Shown here piece after piece: positions 41,117 through 49,964 of a DNA stretch of 64,000 bases. How positions within the stretch are numbered: position 1 is the first letter of the stretch; every line of letters begins with the position of its first letter. Source of the stretch: Clostridia bacterium (GTDB lineage: Bacteria; Bacillota; Clostridia; Christensenellales; Borkfalkiaceae); the NCBI GenBank assembly GCA_017463325.1, contig JAFTPK010000018.1, positions 1 through 64,000 on the forward strand, given 5' to 3'. Under the pieces are notes generated by a model. The model had not been told where the DNA came from. It ran no database searches and worked only from the letters and a program-made list of their open reading frames with translations. Position numbers and translations under genes: made by a program.

Positions 41117-41758
41117 ATGAAAATATTGTTTTTTGGCGATTCCTTGACAGACGCGAATAGAGAACGCGGATCGTCGGATGCAGGACGGGTGGTTGAGGAA
41201 TATAGCATCCAACCAAGAGCTTACGGTTCGGGGTTTGTCTTTTTGGCAGCAACACACCTTTTTTATGAAAAACCGAATTATTATCAAATATTAAATCGTG
41301 GAATTGGAGGGGATAGGCTGCCACAGCTTTATGCGCGGATACAACTAGACGTTTGGAATGAAAATCCCGACGTGTTGAGCATTCTTATCGGCGTAAATGA
41401 TGTGAATGCGGGAACAAATCCAAATTTTACGGATTTTGAGCGTTGGAGTAGAATTTATCGTATGATGATTCGCGATACACAAGAAAAATGTCCCAACACC
41501 CAAATTATGATTTGTGAACCTTTCACTTTGCGCGAAAATAAAAAAAAGAACGGTATGTTTGAATATGCCGCCGAAGCGAAAAGGATTGCAGAAGAATTCA
41601 ATTTGCCCTTTGTTGCTTTACAGGATAAGATGGATAAAGCTTTCGGCGTTTATGGTATGGAAACTTGTTGTTACGACGGTACGCATCCAAATCTTGTAGG
41701 TAGTAAAGTCATTGCCGATGCATGGCTTGAAGTTTTTAAGAAACAAGTAGATAGGTAA
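41117..41758 (+). CDS. SGNH/GDSL hydrolase, probable acetyl esterase
   Basis: 213 residues from ATG 41117, with AAGGAG 9 bases upstream. Blocks are intact: GDSLTDANRE with the nucleophile, GIGGDRL, GVNDVNAG with Asn, and DGTHPNLVG with Asp/His. The size and blocks resemble rhamnogalacturonan or xylan acetyl esterases of the single-domain type. No signal peptide. The GH28 gene begins 4 bases after its stop, so the pair probably deacetylates and then cleaves the same uronate-rich sugar chain. The upstream TTGTTG..TAAAAT (41069-41096) may be a promoter, with a 16-base spacer. Confidence 0.88.
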   Translation: MKILFFGDSLTDANRERGSSDAGRVVEEYSIQPRAYGSGFVFLAATHLFYEKPNYYQILNRGIGGDRLPQLYARIQLDVWNENPDVLSILIGVNDVNAGTNPNFTDFERWSRIYRMMIRDTQEKCPNTQIMICEPFTLRENKKKNGMFEYAAEAKRIAEEFNLPFVALQDKMDKAFGVYGMETCCYDGTHPNLVGSKVIADAWLEVFKKQVDR

Positions 41759-41762
41759 GAGT

Positions 41763-43307
41763 ATGAACAGCCTTGTATTTGAAGATGAAATCACTTTATA
41801 TTGGGAGAAACAATGGGAACTTCCCGACGACGTTGAATATCGCGCCTTGTTGAACGGTCGGACAGTAGGGAGTACGCTGAAAACCCATTTTTCCTTTAAA
41901 AATTTACACCCCACAACTGAGTACAACGTACAAATTGAGCGTTTGGACGAACTTGGGGACGTGGCGGAGGTATTGTATAAAGCTACGCTTCGTACGTTGC
42001 CAGCGAAAAGGCGTATTGACGTTACGAAACCGCCTTATAATGCGGTAGGCGACGGAAAGACTTTAAATACAGAGGCACTTCAGCGTGCTCTTAACGATTG
42101 TACGGAAAACGATTGCGTTTATTTGCCGCAGGGGATGTTTTTAACGGGTGCGTTGGATATGCATAGCGACAGCGAATTGTATTTAGAACAGGGCGCTATT
42201 TTAAAAGGTTCGGAAAACCCCACGGATTATTTGCCAAAAATAAAAAGCCGTTTTGAAGGAATAGAGAGTATGTGTTACCGTTCGCTTATCAATATAGGCG
42301 AGATGGATTGGAAAGCGGGATACACGACTCAAAATATAACAATTCGCGGGGGCGGGATTATTTTTGGAGGCGGAGCGCCGTTGGCTAATGCTATTATAGC
42401 CGTGGAAAAAATCCGTTTGGCTAAATATTTACAGGATAATCAAGATTACGTAAAGACTTGTGAAAACGCGAACACGATTCCTGGTAGAGCAAGAGGAAGG
42501 TTAATTAATATCAATAATTGTGAAAACGCAGTTATCAGCGGACTTACTATGGGTTATGGGGCATCTTGGAATATTCATTTCGTTTATTCGAGAAATATTA
42601 TTACATATGGTTGTACGATTTTGTCGGATAGCTGGAAAAATGAAGACGATGCTTTGAAAATGGAAGGAGTGCAAAATGGCGACGGTTGGGACCCCGACTC
42701 CTCTGAGGATTGTACTATTTTTGACACTACGTTTCATACGCGTGACGACGCTATTGCCATTAAATCGGGTAAAAATCCCGAAGGTAATTTAATAAACCGT
42801 CCCACGAAAAACGTGCGTATATTTGATTGTCGCGGTAACCTTCGTGGGGTGGCAATCGGCAGCGAATTATCGGGTGGAATTAGCGATATCAAAGTATGGG
42901 ATTGTAACTTTTTTGAGGGAAAAACGGGTTTTGTCATTAAATCGACGCGGAAACGCGGAGGATACGTGAGAAACGTTACGGTAAGAAATTGTGATTTTGC
43001 TTCCGTACGAATTTATTCTTATTATACTTGTAACGACGACGGGGAAAGCGGAAACGAGATTACCATTATAGAAAATATTTCTTTTGAAAATATAAAAATT
43101 AAAGGGGCGTACCCGTACTTAAATAAAAGCGAAATATATTTTTATACCCTTGAATTGTGCGGATTTGATGAAGAAGAGTATTATCTAAACAATCTCTACT
43201 TTAAAAACGTTGAAATTTTTCAAAGAGAAGATGCAAACATGCAGCTAAAAATAAAAAACGTAAAAAATTTAACGCTGGAAAACGTTGCTTATAAAGCCGA
43301 TAAATAA
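41763..43307 (+). CDS. GH28-type glycoside hydrolase with N-terminal fibronectin-III-like domain, no signal peptide
   Basis: 514 residues. The first 85 form an FN3-like beta sandwich (ITLYWEKQWELPDDVEYRAL ... TTEYNVQIERLDELGD). The rest is a right-handed beta-helix of family 28: NGDGWDPDSSEDC near 305-317 (family NTDG.D), RDDAIAIKSG near 327-336 with paired Asp, GVAIGSE near 361-367 and IKSTRKRGG near 390-398. These are the catalytic features of exo-polygalacturonases and rhamnogalacturonan hydrolases. Because there is no signal sequence, it should act inside the cell on imported oligogalacturonides. Confidence 0.9.
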   Translation: MNSLVFEDEITLYWEKQWELPDDVEYRALLNGRTVGSTLKTHFSFKNLHPTTEYNVQIERLDELGDVAEVLYKATLRTLPAKRRIDVTKPPYNAVGDGKTLNTEALQRALNDCTENDCVYLPQGMFLTGALDMHSDSELYLEQGAILKGSENPTDYLPKIKSRFEGIESMCYRSLINIGEMDWKAGYTTQNITIRGGGIIFGGGAPLANAIIAVEKIRLAKYLQDNQDYVKTCENANTIPGRARGRLININNCENAVISGLTMGYGASWNIHFVYSRNIITYGCTILSDSWKNEDDALKMEGVQNGDGWDPDSSEDCTIFDTTFHTRDDAIAIKSGKNPEGNLINRPTKNVRIFDCRGNLRGVAIGSELSGGISDIKVWDCNFFEGKTGFVIKSTRKRGGYVRNVTVRNCDFASVRIYSYYTCNDDGESGNEITIIENISFENIKIKGAYPYLNKSEIYFYTLELCGFDEEEYYLNNLYFKNVEIFQREDANMQLKIKNVKNLTLENVAYKADK

Positions 43308-43349
43308 TAAGAAAAGAAAATGAAAGAGCAATTTTGAGGAAGGATTTTA

Positions 43350-46196
43350 ATGCTGCGGCTTCAAAACGTTAGAAAAAGCTATAAAACAAAAGCGGGAAAC
43401 GTCAACGCTTTGGATTGCGTTTCCCTTAACTTCCCGTCTTCTGGGTTGGTATTTATTACGGGCAAAAGCGGTTGCGGTAAAACCACCCTTTTAAACGTGA
43501 TTGGCGGGCTTGATGGGATTGACGATGGAGAAATTCTTGTGCAGGACAAGAATTTCTCTAACTTTTCCGCTGCGGAATACGATAGTTACCGCAATACTTT
43601 TATCGGGTTTATTTTTCAAGAATATAATTTGCTCCCCGAATTTACCGTAAAAAAGAATATCGAGATTGCTATGGAATTACAGGGACGCAAAGCCAACGAG
43701 GCGGAATTGGAAGCGCTCCTTAAAGATATGGAAATAGAGGGCTTTAAAACGCGCTATCCTTTCGAGCTTTCGGGCGGACAGCGTCAGCGCGTTGCCATTG
43801 CTCGTGCGCTTGTGAAACAGCCTCGTATTATTTTGGCGGACGAACCGACGGGCGCGTTGGATTCGGGAACGGGGATTCAAGTCCTCGATACCTTAAAAAA
43901 GCTTTCTAAAGATAAGCTGGTAATCGTCGTTTCACACGATCGGGAGTTTGCGGAGAAATACGCCGACCGTATCATTCATCTAGTTGACGGAAAGGTCGCG
44001 CAAGACGTTACCTTCACAAAAAAGGAAATTGCGTCTAACGTCAGCGAACAAGAAGGCGCTCTTATCATTCGCGAAGGGGCGGAGCTTTCCGAAAACGAAA
44101 AGGAAACTTTGGCAAACGCCATTAAAGAACGTAAAAAAATAGAGGTTGTGGAAAACCTTTGCTTTAGGGATAAACGGCAAACGGGTGAAATTGTGTGTGC
44201 GGCGGGGGACTGTGTTTCTTTGCGTAAAAGCAAAATGAAACTTAAAAGCGCGGCTTATTTGGGGCTCAAATCGCTTGCCGTAAAACCTTTACGATTAGTT
44301 CTTACTATTCTTATCTCTGCGCTTGCCTTTGCTGTGTTTGCCTTATTTGACACGATTGCGAATTTCAGCACACCTAACGTGCTTAAAAATCAGCTGAACA
44401 ACGCTCTTTCTCCTACAATCGTTGCTTATCCCGATTATATAGCGGACTACACAATCGGCGACCGCTATTCTATAAAAGTTTCTGAAAGCGTGATTAAAGA
44501 ATTGGAAGGCAAAACGGGCGGAAAGATTAAAGGCATTTTTGATCTTCGTGATAATACCGCGGGGAGTGTGCAGGATACCTTGGCAATTACAGAGTTAATT
44601 TCTTCCGAAGTGGTCGTTGGAAAACGGTATTACGCTAATGCAGTAAACGGATTTGTTGAATTTGAAAAGGAAAAGGAAATTACGAAGAACGGGAAATTCA
44701 AAGATTTTGACTATTCTCTCGTTTACGGCGAATATCCCGAGTTGATTTATGAAAACGGTGTTTTGGTTGAAGATAGTCTGTATAAAATCGCTATTTCAAC
44801 TTATCTTGCCGATTCTATTATCTACTATTTGAACGACAGTCCTTTAAACGGAAAAATAATTAACACTTATAAGGATTTAATTGGTGCAACTATTACCGTA
44901 GGTAGGCAAAAATATACGATTACAGGGTTGATTGACTGCGGAGAAGTGCCGATAAAATACGATATTCTCCGTCAATCTACGCCGTATAACGTAACGACGA
45001 ATGCGTTACTTGGTGATTTTAATGCGTATATTGATTCGAGTGCAAAAAAGTGTTTATTCGTAGCTAAAGATTTTTTGCGGACGGTCAACGAAAAAACCTC
45101 TTCTGCGGAGCTCTTTTATATTGGGAATTCCACTTGGACGATGTCCGCATTAAACGCAGTGAAAAAGCAGGTTTCTACTTACGTTTACAATGCCGAAGAA
45201 TGTGCGGTCAATAAAATGCTGTTTTTTGACCAAAATAATCCGCGCGATTATAAGGCTGGGATTGCTGATGACGAAATTTTAATCCATTATCTCAATTTGG
45301 AAACTTTATTTGCGGCGGAGATAAATGCTCTTGGGTCAAACCCGGAGCGGTTAGAGATCAAAAATTTAATTGCCAGTATGGGAACGGGGACTGCGGAGAA
45401 TAATCGCGCGGCTTTGGCGGAAATTCTTAATAAATTGCAAGTCAATATTACTAACGAATCGTTCAAAGCAACCATTCACCAACATTTTACCGCAACGGGT
45501 ACGAAATGCGATAAGGCTGTCAAACTCGTGGGCGTATATTTTGGAATGGATCCCGAAAGCTATACCTCTGCCTCGAATTATAAGGTAATGATGAATGAAA
45601 ATTTAATGCGGGAGTTGGGTGTATTTTCTCGGCAGGGTGAATACAGTAAGTTGCTTTTTTCTGCAAGGAGCGTACGCTTTGGCGGGGGCGTGATTGTAAA
45701 TTATTTTACGAGTGAAAGCGGGCTTACGCTGAACTGGTACAACAATTTTACGCTGAATACTATTAAATCTAATGAAATTATCATTCGTCAGGTTGCCAAC
45801 CTGTTTCTTTACGCAGCCATTGCGCTTGCCTTGTTGTCTGTTTTTATGCTCTATAACTATATGAGTACGAGTATTGCAAATAAGAAACAGAGTGTTGGTG
45901 TGTTACGCGGGCTTGGAGCAGGCGGAAAGGATATTTTTCTTACTTTCCTTTGTGAAAGCTTGATTGTGGCTTTTATTAACGGTATTTTAGCCAACCTATT
46001 CGCCGTGCTTGCGTGTGCGCTTGTGAATGCTTATATCGTGCAAATTATGCATATTTCCGTACATTTCGCGCTTTTTGGCGGCAGACAAATTTTTATTATT
46101 ATACTCATTAGTTTACTGACGGCAATTTCCTCCTCCGCATTGCCCATTTTTAAAATTTGCAAAAAGAAACCGGTAGAGCTCATTCGGCGTCTATAA
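43350..46196 (+). CDS. ABC exporter with fused ATPase and FtsX-type permease
   Basis: 948 residues. ATPase domain 1-225: Walker A GKSGCGKTT (38-46), Q-loop FIFQEYNLLPEF, signature LSGGQRQR (140-147), Walker B with Asp164-Glu165. A linker with a charged helix follows, then a first membrane helix (LRLVLTILISALAFAVFAL), a large extracytoplasmic region of about 460 residues, and a C-terminal FtsX cluster of three helices (LFLYAAIALALLSVFMLYNY). Fused ATPase-permeases of this form act in antimicrobial-peptide resistance, lipoprotein handling or cell-wall work. It is a complete half transporter that should dimerise. No partner regulator is adjacent. Confidence 0.9.
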   Translation: MLRLQNVRKSYKTKAGNVNALDCVSLNFPSSGLVFITGKSGCGKTTLLNVIGGLDGIDDGEILVQDKNFSNFSAAEYDSYRNTFIGFIFQEYNLLPEFTVKKNIEIAMELQGRKANEAELEALLKDMEIEGFKTRYPFELSGGQRQRVAIARALVKQPRIILADEPTGALDSGTGIQVLDTLKKLSKDKLVIVVSHDREFAEKYADRIIHLVDGKVAQDVTFTKKEIASNVSEQEGALIIREGAELSENEKETLANAIKERKKIEVVENLCFRDKRQTGEIVCAAGDCVSLRKSKMKLKSAAYLGLKSLAVKPLRLVLTILISALAFAVFALFDTIANFSTPNVLKNQLNNALSPTIVAYPDYIADYTIGDRYSIKVSESVIKELEGKTGGKIKGIFDLRDNTAGSVQDTLAITELISSEVVVGKRYYANAVNGFVEFEKEKEITKNGKFKDFDYSLVYGEYPELIYENGVLVEDSLYKIAISTYLADSIIYYLNDSPLNGKIINTYKDLIGATITVGRQKYTITGLIDCGEVPIKYDILRQSTPYNVTTNALLGDFNAYIDSSAKKCLFVAKDFLRTVNEKTSSAELFYIGNSTWTMSALNAVKKQVSTYVYNAEECAVNKMLFFDQNNPRDYKAGIADDEILIHYLNLETLFAAEINALGSNPERLEIKNLIASMGTGTAENNRAALAEILNKLQVNITNESFKATIHQHFTATGTKCDKAVKLVGVYFGMDPESYTSASNYKVMMNENLMRELGVFSRQGEYSKLLFSARSVRFGGGVIVNYFTSESGLTLNWYNNFTLNTIKSNEIIIRQVANLFLYAAIALALLSVFMLYNYMSTSIANKKQSVGVLRGLGAGGKDIFLTFLCESLIVAFINGILANLFAVLACALVNAYIVQIMHISVHFALFGGRQIFIIILISLLTAISSSALPIFKICKKKPVELIRRL

Positions 46197-46252
46197 AGAG
46201 AAGCAACTTAAAAGAAGAAAAAATTAAAAAATAATCGAAAAGAGAAAATATA

Positions 46253-47503
46253 ATGAACTTGAAGAAACATGAAATAAAGGCAAGCACGTTGCTGATATTG
46301 CTTTGCTGGTTGGTATATGCGTGTTCCTATATGGGAAAAGTGAATTATGCTGCAAATATAAATCAAGTAATGATTTTTTATCAAGTAGACCATTCCTCTG
46401 CGGGCTTGGTGAGTACGTTTTTCTTTTTTGCGTACGGAGTAGGGCAAGTTATTAACGGTTTATTTTGTAAAAAGTATAATTTAAAATGGATGATATTTTC
46501 AAGCTTGCTTTTGTCGGGGCTTGTTAATCTGATCGTTGGTATTACGAATAATTTTGTAGTGATAAAATTCTTGTGGCTTCTTAACGGTTTTGCGATGTCT
46601 ATTTTATGGCCGTCTTTAATAAGGCTTTTATCTGAAAGCTTAGATAAAAGCACTATGCCGAAAGCAAGTATGATTATGGGCACGACGATTGCGACGGGAA
46701 CGTTCCTCGTTTATTTATTAAGCGCGTTGTTTGTCAAAATTAATTTTAAGTTATCCTTTTATTTGCCGGCGAGCATTTTCTTTACGGTGGCGCTTGTTTG
46801 GCTTTTTACTTATTCCGGTTTGGTTTCTAGGGTAAAAAATGAAAATAAAGAAGAGGATTCGCAGGTATCAAATATAGTAGACAAAAATGATGTGAATTAT
46901 AATAAAATGCTCATTCTATTGAGTATTTGTACGCTTGCCTTATATGGCATTGCAACAAATCTGATTAAAGATGGGTTAACGACTTGGGTACCGTCGATAT
47001 TAAAAGAACAATATGCTTTGGATGGCTCTATTTCTATTGTTTTAACGCTTGCTTTGCCTATTGTTTCTATCTTTGCAAATGCTTTTGCAATAAAAGTACA
47101 TAGTAAAATTTTCGATTTTGTTTTGCAATGTGCGATAATGTTTTTATTAGCGGGGTTGATAATTGGAGGGGTTATTGCAGGCATAGCGCTTAACCAATTT
47201 ATAATAACGTTAATAGGATTCGCGGCGGTATGTTTTTTGGTATCTTCCTGTAATAGCGTGATAACGAGTATATTTCCCTTATTTATGAAAGGGAGAGTGA
47301 ATTCGGGGCTGATTGCTGGAATTTTAAACGGATTTTGTTATTTGGGAAGTACAATTAGTTCTTATGGCTTAGGCGCAATTGCAGATCATTTCGGTTGGAC
47401 GGTTGTATTTTGGGTACTATTAGGCGTATGCGTATTCATTTGTAGTATAGCTGTTATTTATCTGTTTGTTAGAAAAAAAATACGTGTGGAGGTATCAGTA
47501 TGA
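46253..47503 (+). CDS. MFS transporter, organophosphate:phosphate-antiporter-like
   Basis: 416 residues with 12 membrane helices. The opening YACSYMGKVNYAANINQV and FFFAYGVGQVINGLFCKKY are the first-helix features of the sugar-phosphate antiporters (GlpT/UhpT type, usually Y..R.N), with the family arginine replaced by lysine in the GKVNYA segment. The fold is then ordinary. Directly coupled to pfp (ATGA overlap), so its cargo is probably a hexose-phosphate or a sugar that yields fructose-6-phosphate. Cargo is inferred from position only. Confidence 0.85.
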   Translation: MNLKKHEIKASTLLILLCWLVYACSYMGKVNYAANINQVMIFYQVDHSSAGLVSTFFFFAYGVGQVINGLFCKKYNLKWMIFSSLLLSGLVNLIVGITNNFVVIKFLWLLNGFAMSILWPSLIRLLSESLDKSTMPKASMIMGTTIATGTFLVYLLSALFVKINFKLSFYLPASIFFTVALVWLFTYSGLVSRVKNENKEEDSQVSNIVDKNDVNYNKMLILLSICTLALYGIATNLIKDGLTTWVPSILKEQYALDGSISIVLTLALPIVSIFANAFAIKVHSKIFDFVLQCAIMFLLAGLIIGGVIAGIALNQFIITLIGFAAVCFLVSSCNSVITSIFPLFMKGRVNSGLIAGILNGFCYLGSTISSYGLGAIADHFGWTVVFWVLLGVCVFICSIAVIYLFVRKKIRVEVSV

Positions 47504-48720
47504 ACGTGATTGTAGGGCAATCGGGTGGGCCGACGGCGGTTATCAATGCAAGCTTGGCAGGTGTGTATCAAGCGGCAGTTAAGTCAGGCGCAGAAAAAGT
47601 ATATGGTATGCAAAATGGTATTGCCGGGCTTTTGGAAGAAAAGCTCGTGTGCTTGAATGATATTTTTACGGATGATCTAAAAATCGAACTTTTAAAACGT
47701 ACGCCGTCATCTTTTCTCGGTAGTTGTCGTTATAAATTAAAAAAAGCAGAAGATAGCAACGTGGAATACGAAAAAGTGTTTGCATTGTTAAAGAAGTACC
47801 AAATAGATTGTTTCTTTTATATAGGCGGTAACGACAGCATGGATACGATTTTAAAGCTGTCGGAATACGGCAAAAAGATAGGAAGTTCCATACGCTTTAT
47901 CGGCGTTCCTAAAACGATTGATAATGATTTGATGATAACGGATCATACTCCGGGATATGGAAGTGCGGCGAAATTCGTTGCTACGGTTATGAAAGAAATT
48001 ATCCGTGACGCGATGGTGTACGGTACGAATTACGTTACCATAGTGGAAATTATGGGACGAAATGCGGGTTGGTTGACGGCTGCAAGCGCGTTGGCGCGCG
48101 GAACGGATTGCGAAGGTGTGGATATGATATGCTTGCCAGAGGTTCCTTTTACCGTAGAAGGCTTTATTCGTAAAGTAGAGGATATGCAAAAGAAAAAAAA
48201 GAGCATTGTCATTGCTGTTTCGGAAGGAGTAAAACTTCCCGATGGGCGATATGTGTGCGAGTTGTCCAATACGGTGCAGGATTTAGATTCGTTCGGGCAT
48301 AAAAAATTGACGGGTACTGCGCACTTTTTGTCAAATGAAGTTGCAAAATTCTTAAATACGAAAACTCGTGCAATCGAGCTGTCTACCTTACAGCGTTGCT
48401 CTGGGCATTTGACAAGCCGCACGGATATTACCGAGGCGTATCAAGTAGGCGGTGCGGCTGTTTTAGCGGCAATAAACGGACGTAGTGGTGTTGCGATTAC
48501 GTTGGATAGAATTTCGGATAAGCCGTATCAATGTAAAACGGGCGTGGTGGAGATTGAGAAGATTGCAAATTATGAGAAAAAAATTCCTCTGGAATGGATT
48601 AACGATACGCATACGGATATGTTACAGCCCTTTTTGGATTATGTGCGCCCGTTAATCCAAGCGGAATTGCCACCGTTTTATGTAGACGGATTGCCATATC
48701 ATATTTCCAATAAGTTCTAA
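47500..48720 (+). CDS. pfp: Pyrophosphate-dependent 6-phosphofructokinase
   Basis: 406 residues of the phosphofructokinase fold. The residues that decide the phosphoryl donor point to PPi: GGNDSMD near residues 109-115 has Asp where ATP enzymes have Gly in GGDGS, and PKTIDND near 137-143 has Lys instead of Gly. The substrate segment MGRNAGWLTAASALARG is standard. It would make fructose-1,6-bisphosphate reversibly from PPi. Position: overlaps the MFS gene by 4 bases and follows nagB, which makes its substrate. The end of the segment is marked by the 310-base gap behind it. Confidence 0.92.
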   Translation: MNVIVGQSGGPTAVINASLAGVYQAAVKSGAEKVYGMQNGIAGLLEEKLVCLNDIFTDDLKIELLKRTPSSFLGSCRYKLKKAEDSNVEYEKVFALLKKYQIDCFFYIGGNDSMDTILKLSEYGKKIGSSIRFIGVPKTIDNDLMITDHTPGYGSAAKFVATVMKEIIRDAMVYGTNYVTIVEIMGRNAGWLTAASALARGTDCEGVDMICLPEVPFTVEGFIRKVEDMQKKKKSIVIAVSEGVKLPDGRYVCELSNTVQDLDSFGHKKLTGTAHFLSNEVAKFLNTKTRAIELSTLQRCSGHLTSRTDITEAYQVGGAAVLAAINGRSGVAITLDRISDKPYQCKTGVVEIEKIANYEKKIPLEWINDTHTDMLQPFLDYVRPLIQAELPPFYVDGLPYHISNKF

Positions 48721-48732
48721 ACTCTTTTAAAA

Positions 48733-48805
48733 AGGTGCTTTAAATAAAATGATAGCAGAATATATCATAATGGAGTAAATACAACTTTGGAAAAGCAAAG
48801 CACCT
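48733..48805 (+). other. Gap of about 310 bases (48721-49031) with one long-range stem
   Basis: AGGTGCTTT (48733-48741) can pair with AAAGCACCT (48797-48805) over a 55-base loop that itself contains TGAT...ATCA. The remainder of the gap is AT-rich with no gene that I can support, apart from the terminator at 48955-49005. Confidence 0.45.
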
Positions 48806-48954
48806 CCACTTTAATCTTGTCAGTAGTAAGTTTATTTTTGAAATTGTAAAAAGATATTGTCAAGGATTACTTATTTTATAGATTGAGAATAAGTTGTTAA
48901 AAAAGTTCAAAACAATGGAGAATTGTTAAATCTAAACAATTAAATAGCGCTATA

Positions 48955-49005
48955 AAAGCCCTTATCAAACGCTGTGAAAAGACGTCGGGCGATAAGGGCT
49001 TTTTC
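48955..49005. terminator. Bidirectional terminator
   Basis: AAAGCCCTTATC / GATAAGGGCTTTTT with a 24-base internal region (AACGCTGTGAAAAGACGTCGGGC). Stops the convergent PH-domain gene and the upstream pfp unit. Confidence 0.7.
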
Positions 49006-49031
49006 TTTGTTAAACAAAAAATAATAAGAAA

Positions 49032-49433
49032 TTAAAGCAATTCGTTAAACTGCTTTTTTATAGTTTCGGCATTTTTAATGTAGAAAAAAATTACGTCGTT
49101 GCGATTTGTTCCTTGAAAACGAATTGTACCGTAATTGAAAATTTTGCCCCAAAAGCTATACGACACCGTAATATTTTCAACTTTATTTAAGAGCATTTCA
49201 TCCGTATGGGTGGAGATCCAACCGTATTTTTCCATAACACGCTTATCGGTAATTAAATATTCTGTGGTTTTATATTTGATAGTTGCGTTAATAGCCTTAA
49301 TAGTGGGGATTAGTAAAAGCCAAAATCCTAAAATACCCCAAATCCATTTAATCACTAAGAATATAGGATTTTTTTGTGGCTCGATTTTAATGCATTCAGT
49401 ACTCAATAAAACGTTCTTTTTTAAATAGTTCAT
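49032..49433 (-). CDS. Membrane PH-domain protein (YdbT-like bPH2)
   Basis: 133 residues. One or two short membrane segments near the N-terminus (PIFLVIKWIWGILGFWLLLI) are followed by a YdbT-like PH domain, here TEYLITDKRVMEKYGWISTHTDEMLLNKVENITVSYSFWGKIFNYGTIRFQG as a strand-rich block. Role unknown. GGAGGT ribosome site. It is divergent from the XRE gene, and the intergenic palindromes could control both. Confidence 0.82.
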   Translation of the reverse strand: MNYLKKNVLLSTECIKIEPQKNPIFLVIKWIWGILGFWLLLIPTIKAINATIKYKTTEYLITDKRVMEKYGWISTHTDEMLLNKVENITVSYSFWGKIFNYGTIRFQGTNRNDVIFFYIKNAETIKKQFNELL

Positions 49434-49470
49434 TTGTTACCTCCAAAATAAATTTTATACTTATATTATA

Positions 49471-49488
49471 ATATAGAATATTCTATAT
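49471..49488. promoter_or_regulatory. Palindromic operator 1 between the PH-domain and XRE genes
   Basis: An 18-base perfect palindrome with core TATAGAATATTCTATA (49472-49487). Its centre lies about 29 bases from that of a second related palindrome. Confidence 0.65.
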
Positions 49489-49501
49489 GTCAAGTAAAAA
49501 C

Positions 49502-49515
49502 ATAGAAATTTCTAT
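49502..49515. promoter_or_regulatory. Palindromic operator 2
   Basis: ATAGAAATTTCTAT, matching operator 1 at the arms (ATAGAA/TTCTAT), overlapping the -10 box of the XRE gene at 49515. A repressor bound here would block its own transcription. Confidence 0.65.
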
Positions 49516-49529
49516 ATAATTATATTATG
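49515..49529 (+). promoter_or_regulatory. -10 box 6 bases from the XRE start codon (leaderless architecture)
   Basis: TATAAT (49515-49520), then TATATT and ATG at 49527. There is no ribosome site and only a poor -35. Confidence 0.6.
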
Positions 49530-49736
49530 GAAAACAATTTTAGTGAAATTTTAAAGGACTTTTTAGCTGAAAACGACTTAACGCAAGTTGCTTTTGCGGA
49601 AATGATAGGGGTGAAACAAAGTCAAGTGAGTGAATGGTTAAAAGGTAAAGCGAAACCGGGCTATGATATGTTAAAGAGAATGGTGCTTGCTTTTAATGTT
49701 TCTGCGGATTATTTTTTAGGAATAAAAGAATATTGA
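49527..49736 (+). CDS. Small XRE-family helix-turn-helix regulator
   Basis: 69 residues that are almost only a Cro/CI-type DNA-binding domain: LTQVAFAEMIGVKQSQVSEWLKGKAKPGYDMLKRMVLAFNVSADYFLG. It can act as an autorepressor on the two palindromes upstream. It probably belongs to the imported segment, whose right edge is at the tRNA-Glu fragment starting 1 base after the stop region. Confidence 0.9.
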   Translation: MENNFSEILKDFLAENDLTQVAFAEMIGVKQSQVSEWLKGKAKPGYDMLKRMVLAFNVSADYFLGIKEY

Positions 49737-49806
49737 GTGACCCGTACGGGGGCTTTCGCTAACGCTCAAAGAAAACGTGGGGGCGTTTTCCGAACCCTAT
49801 GGGTTC
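49737..49806. repeat. Fragment resembling a broken tRNA-Glu 3' end
   Basis: gtgacccgtacggg (49737-49750) matches the acceptor end of the tRNA-Glu gene 125 bases away, then a foreign 35-base insert with hairpin AAAACG-TGGGGG-CGTTTT, then CGAACCC (T-arm-like). It reads like a tRNA-Glu copy interrupted after base 14. It is the right-hand partner of the copy at 37344. Confidence 0.5.
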
Positions 49807-49823
49807 GCCCGACGGAAGAACAC

Positions 49824-49860
49824 AACGAAAAGGACAGGCATTTTGCCTGTCCTTTTCGTT
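49824..49860 (-). terminator. Terminator of the tRNA operon
   Basis: AACGAAAAGGACAGGC ATTTT GCCTGTCCTTTTCGTT, directly after the tRNA-Glu CCA end. Confidence 0.85.
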
Positions 49861-49934
49861 GGTGACCCGTACGGGACTCGAACCCATGTTACCACCGTGA
49901 AAGGGTGGTGTCTTAACCGCTTGACCAACGGGCC
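49860..49934 (-). tRNA. tRNA-Glu (anticodon TTC)
   Basis: Minus strand: acceptor GGCCCGT/ACGGGTC, anticodon stem CCACC/GGTGG with loop CTTTCAC (anticodon TTC), T-arm GGGTTCGAGTCCC, encoded CCA. Last gene of the three-tRNA operon. Its 3' end is the sequence repeated at 37344 and 49737. Confidence 0.95.
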
Positions 49935-49964
49935 ATAGTCGACAAAATTCCGTTTCTTAAATTG

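Noticed and set aside
37659..49736. Prophage
   Set aside because: No capsid, tail, terminase or integrase genes; contents are metabolic.
49032..49736. Toxin-antitoxin pair
   Set aside because: The XRE gene could be an antitoxin, but the divergent partner is a membrane PH-domain protein with no toxin feature and is not co-transcribed.
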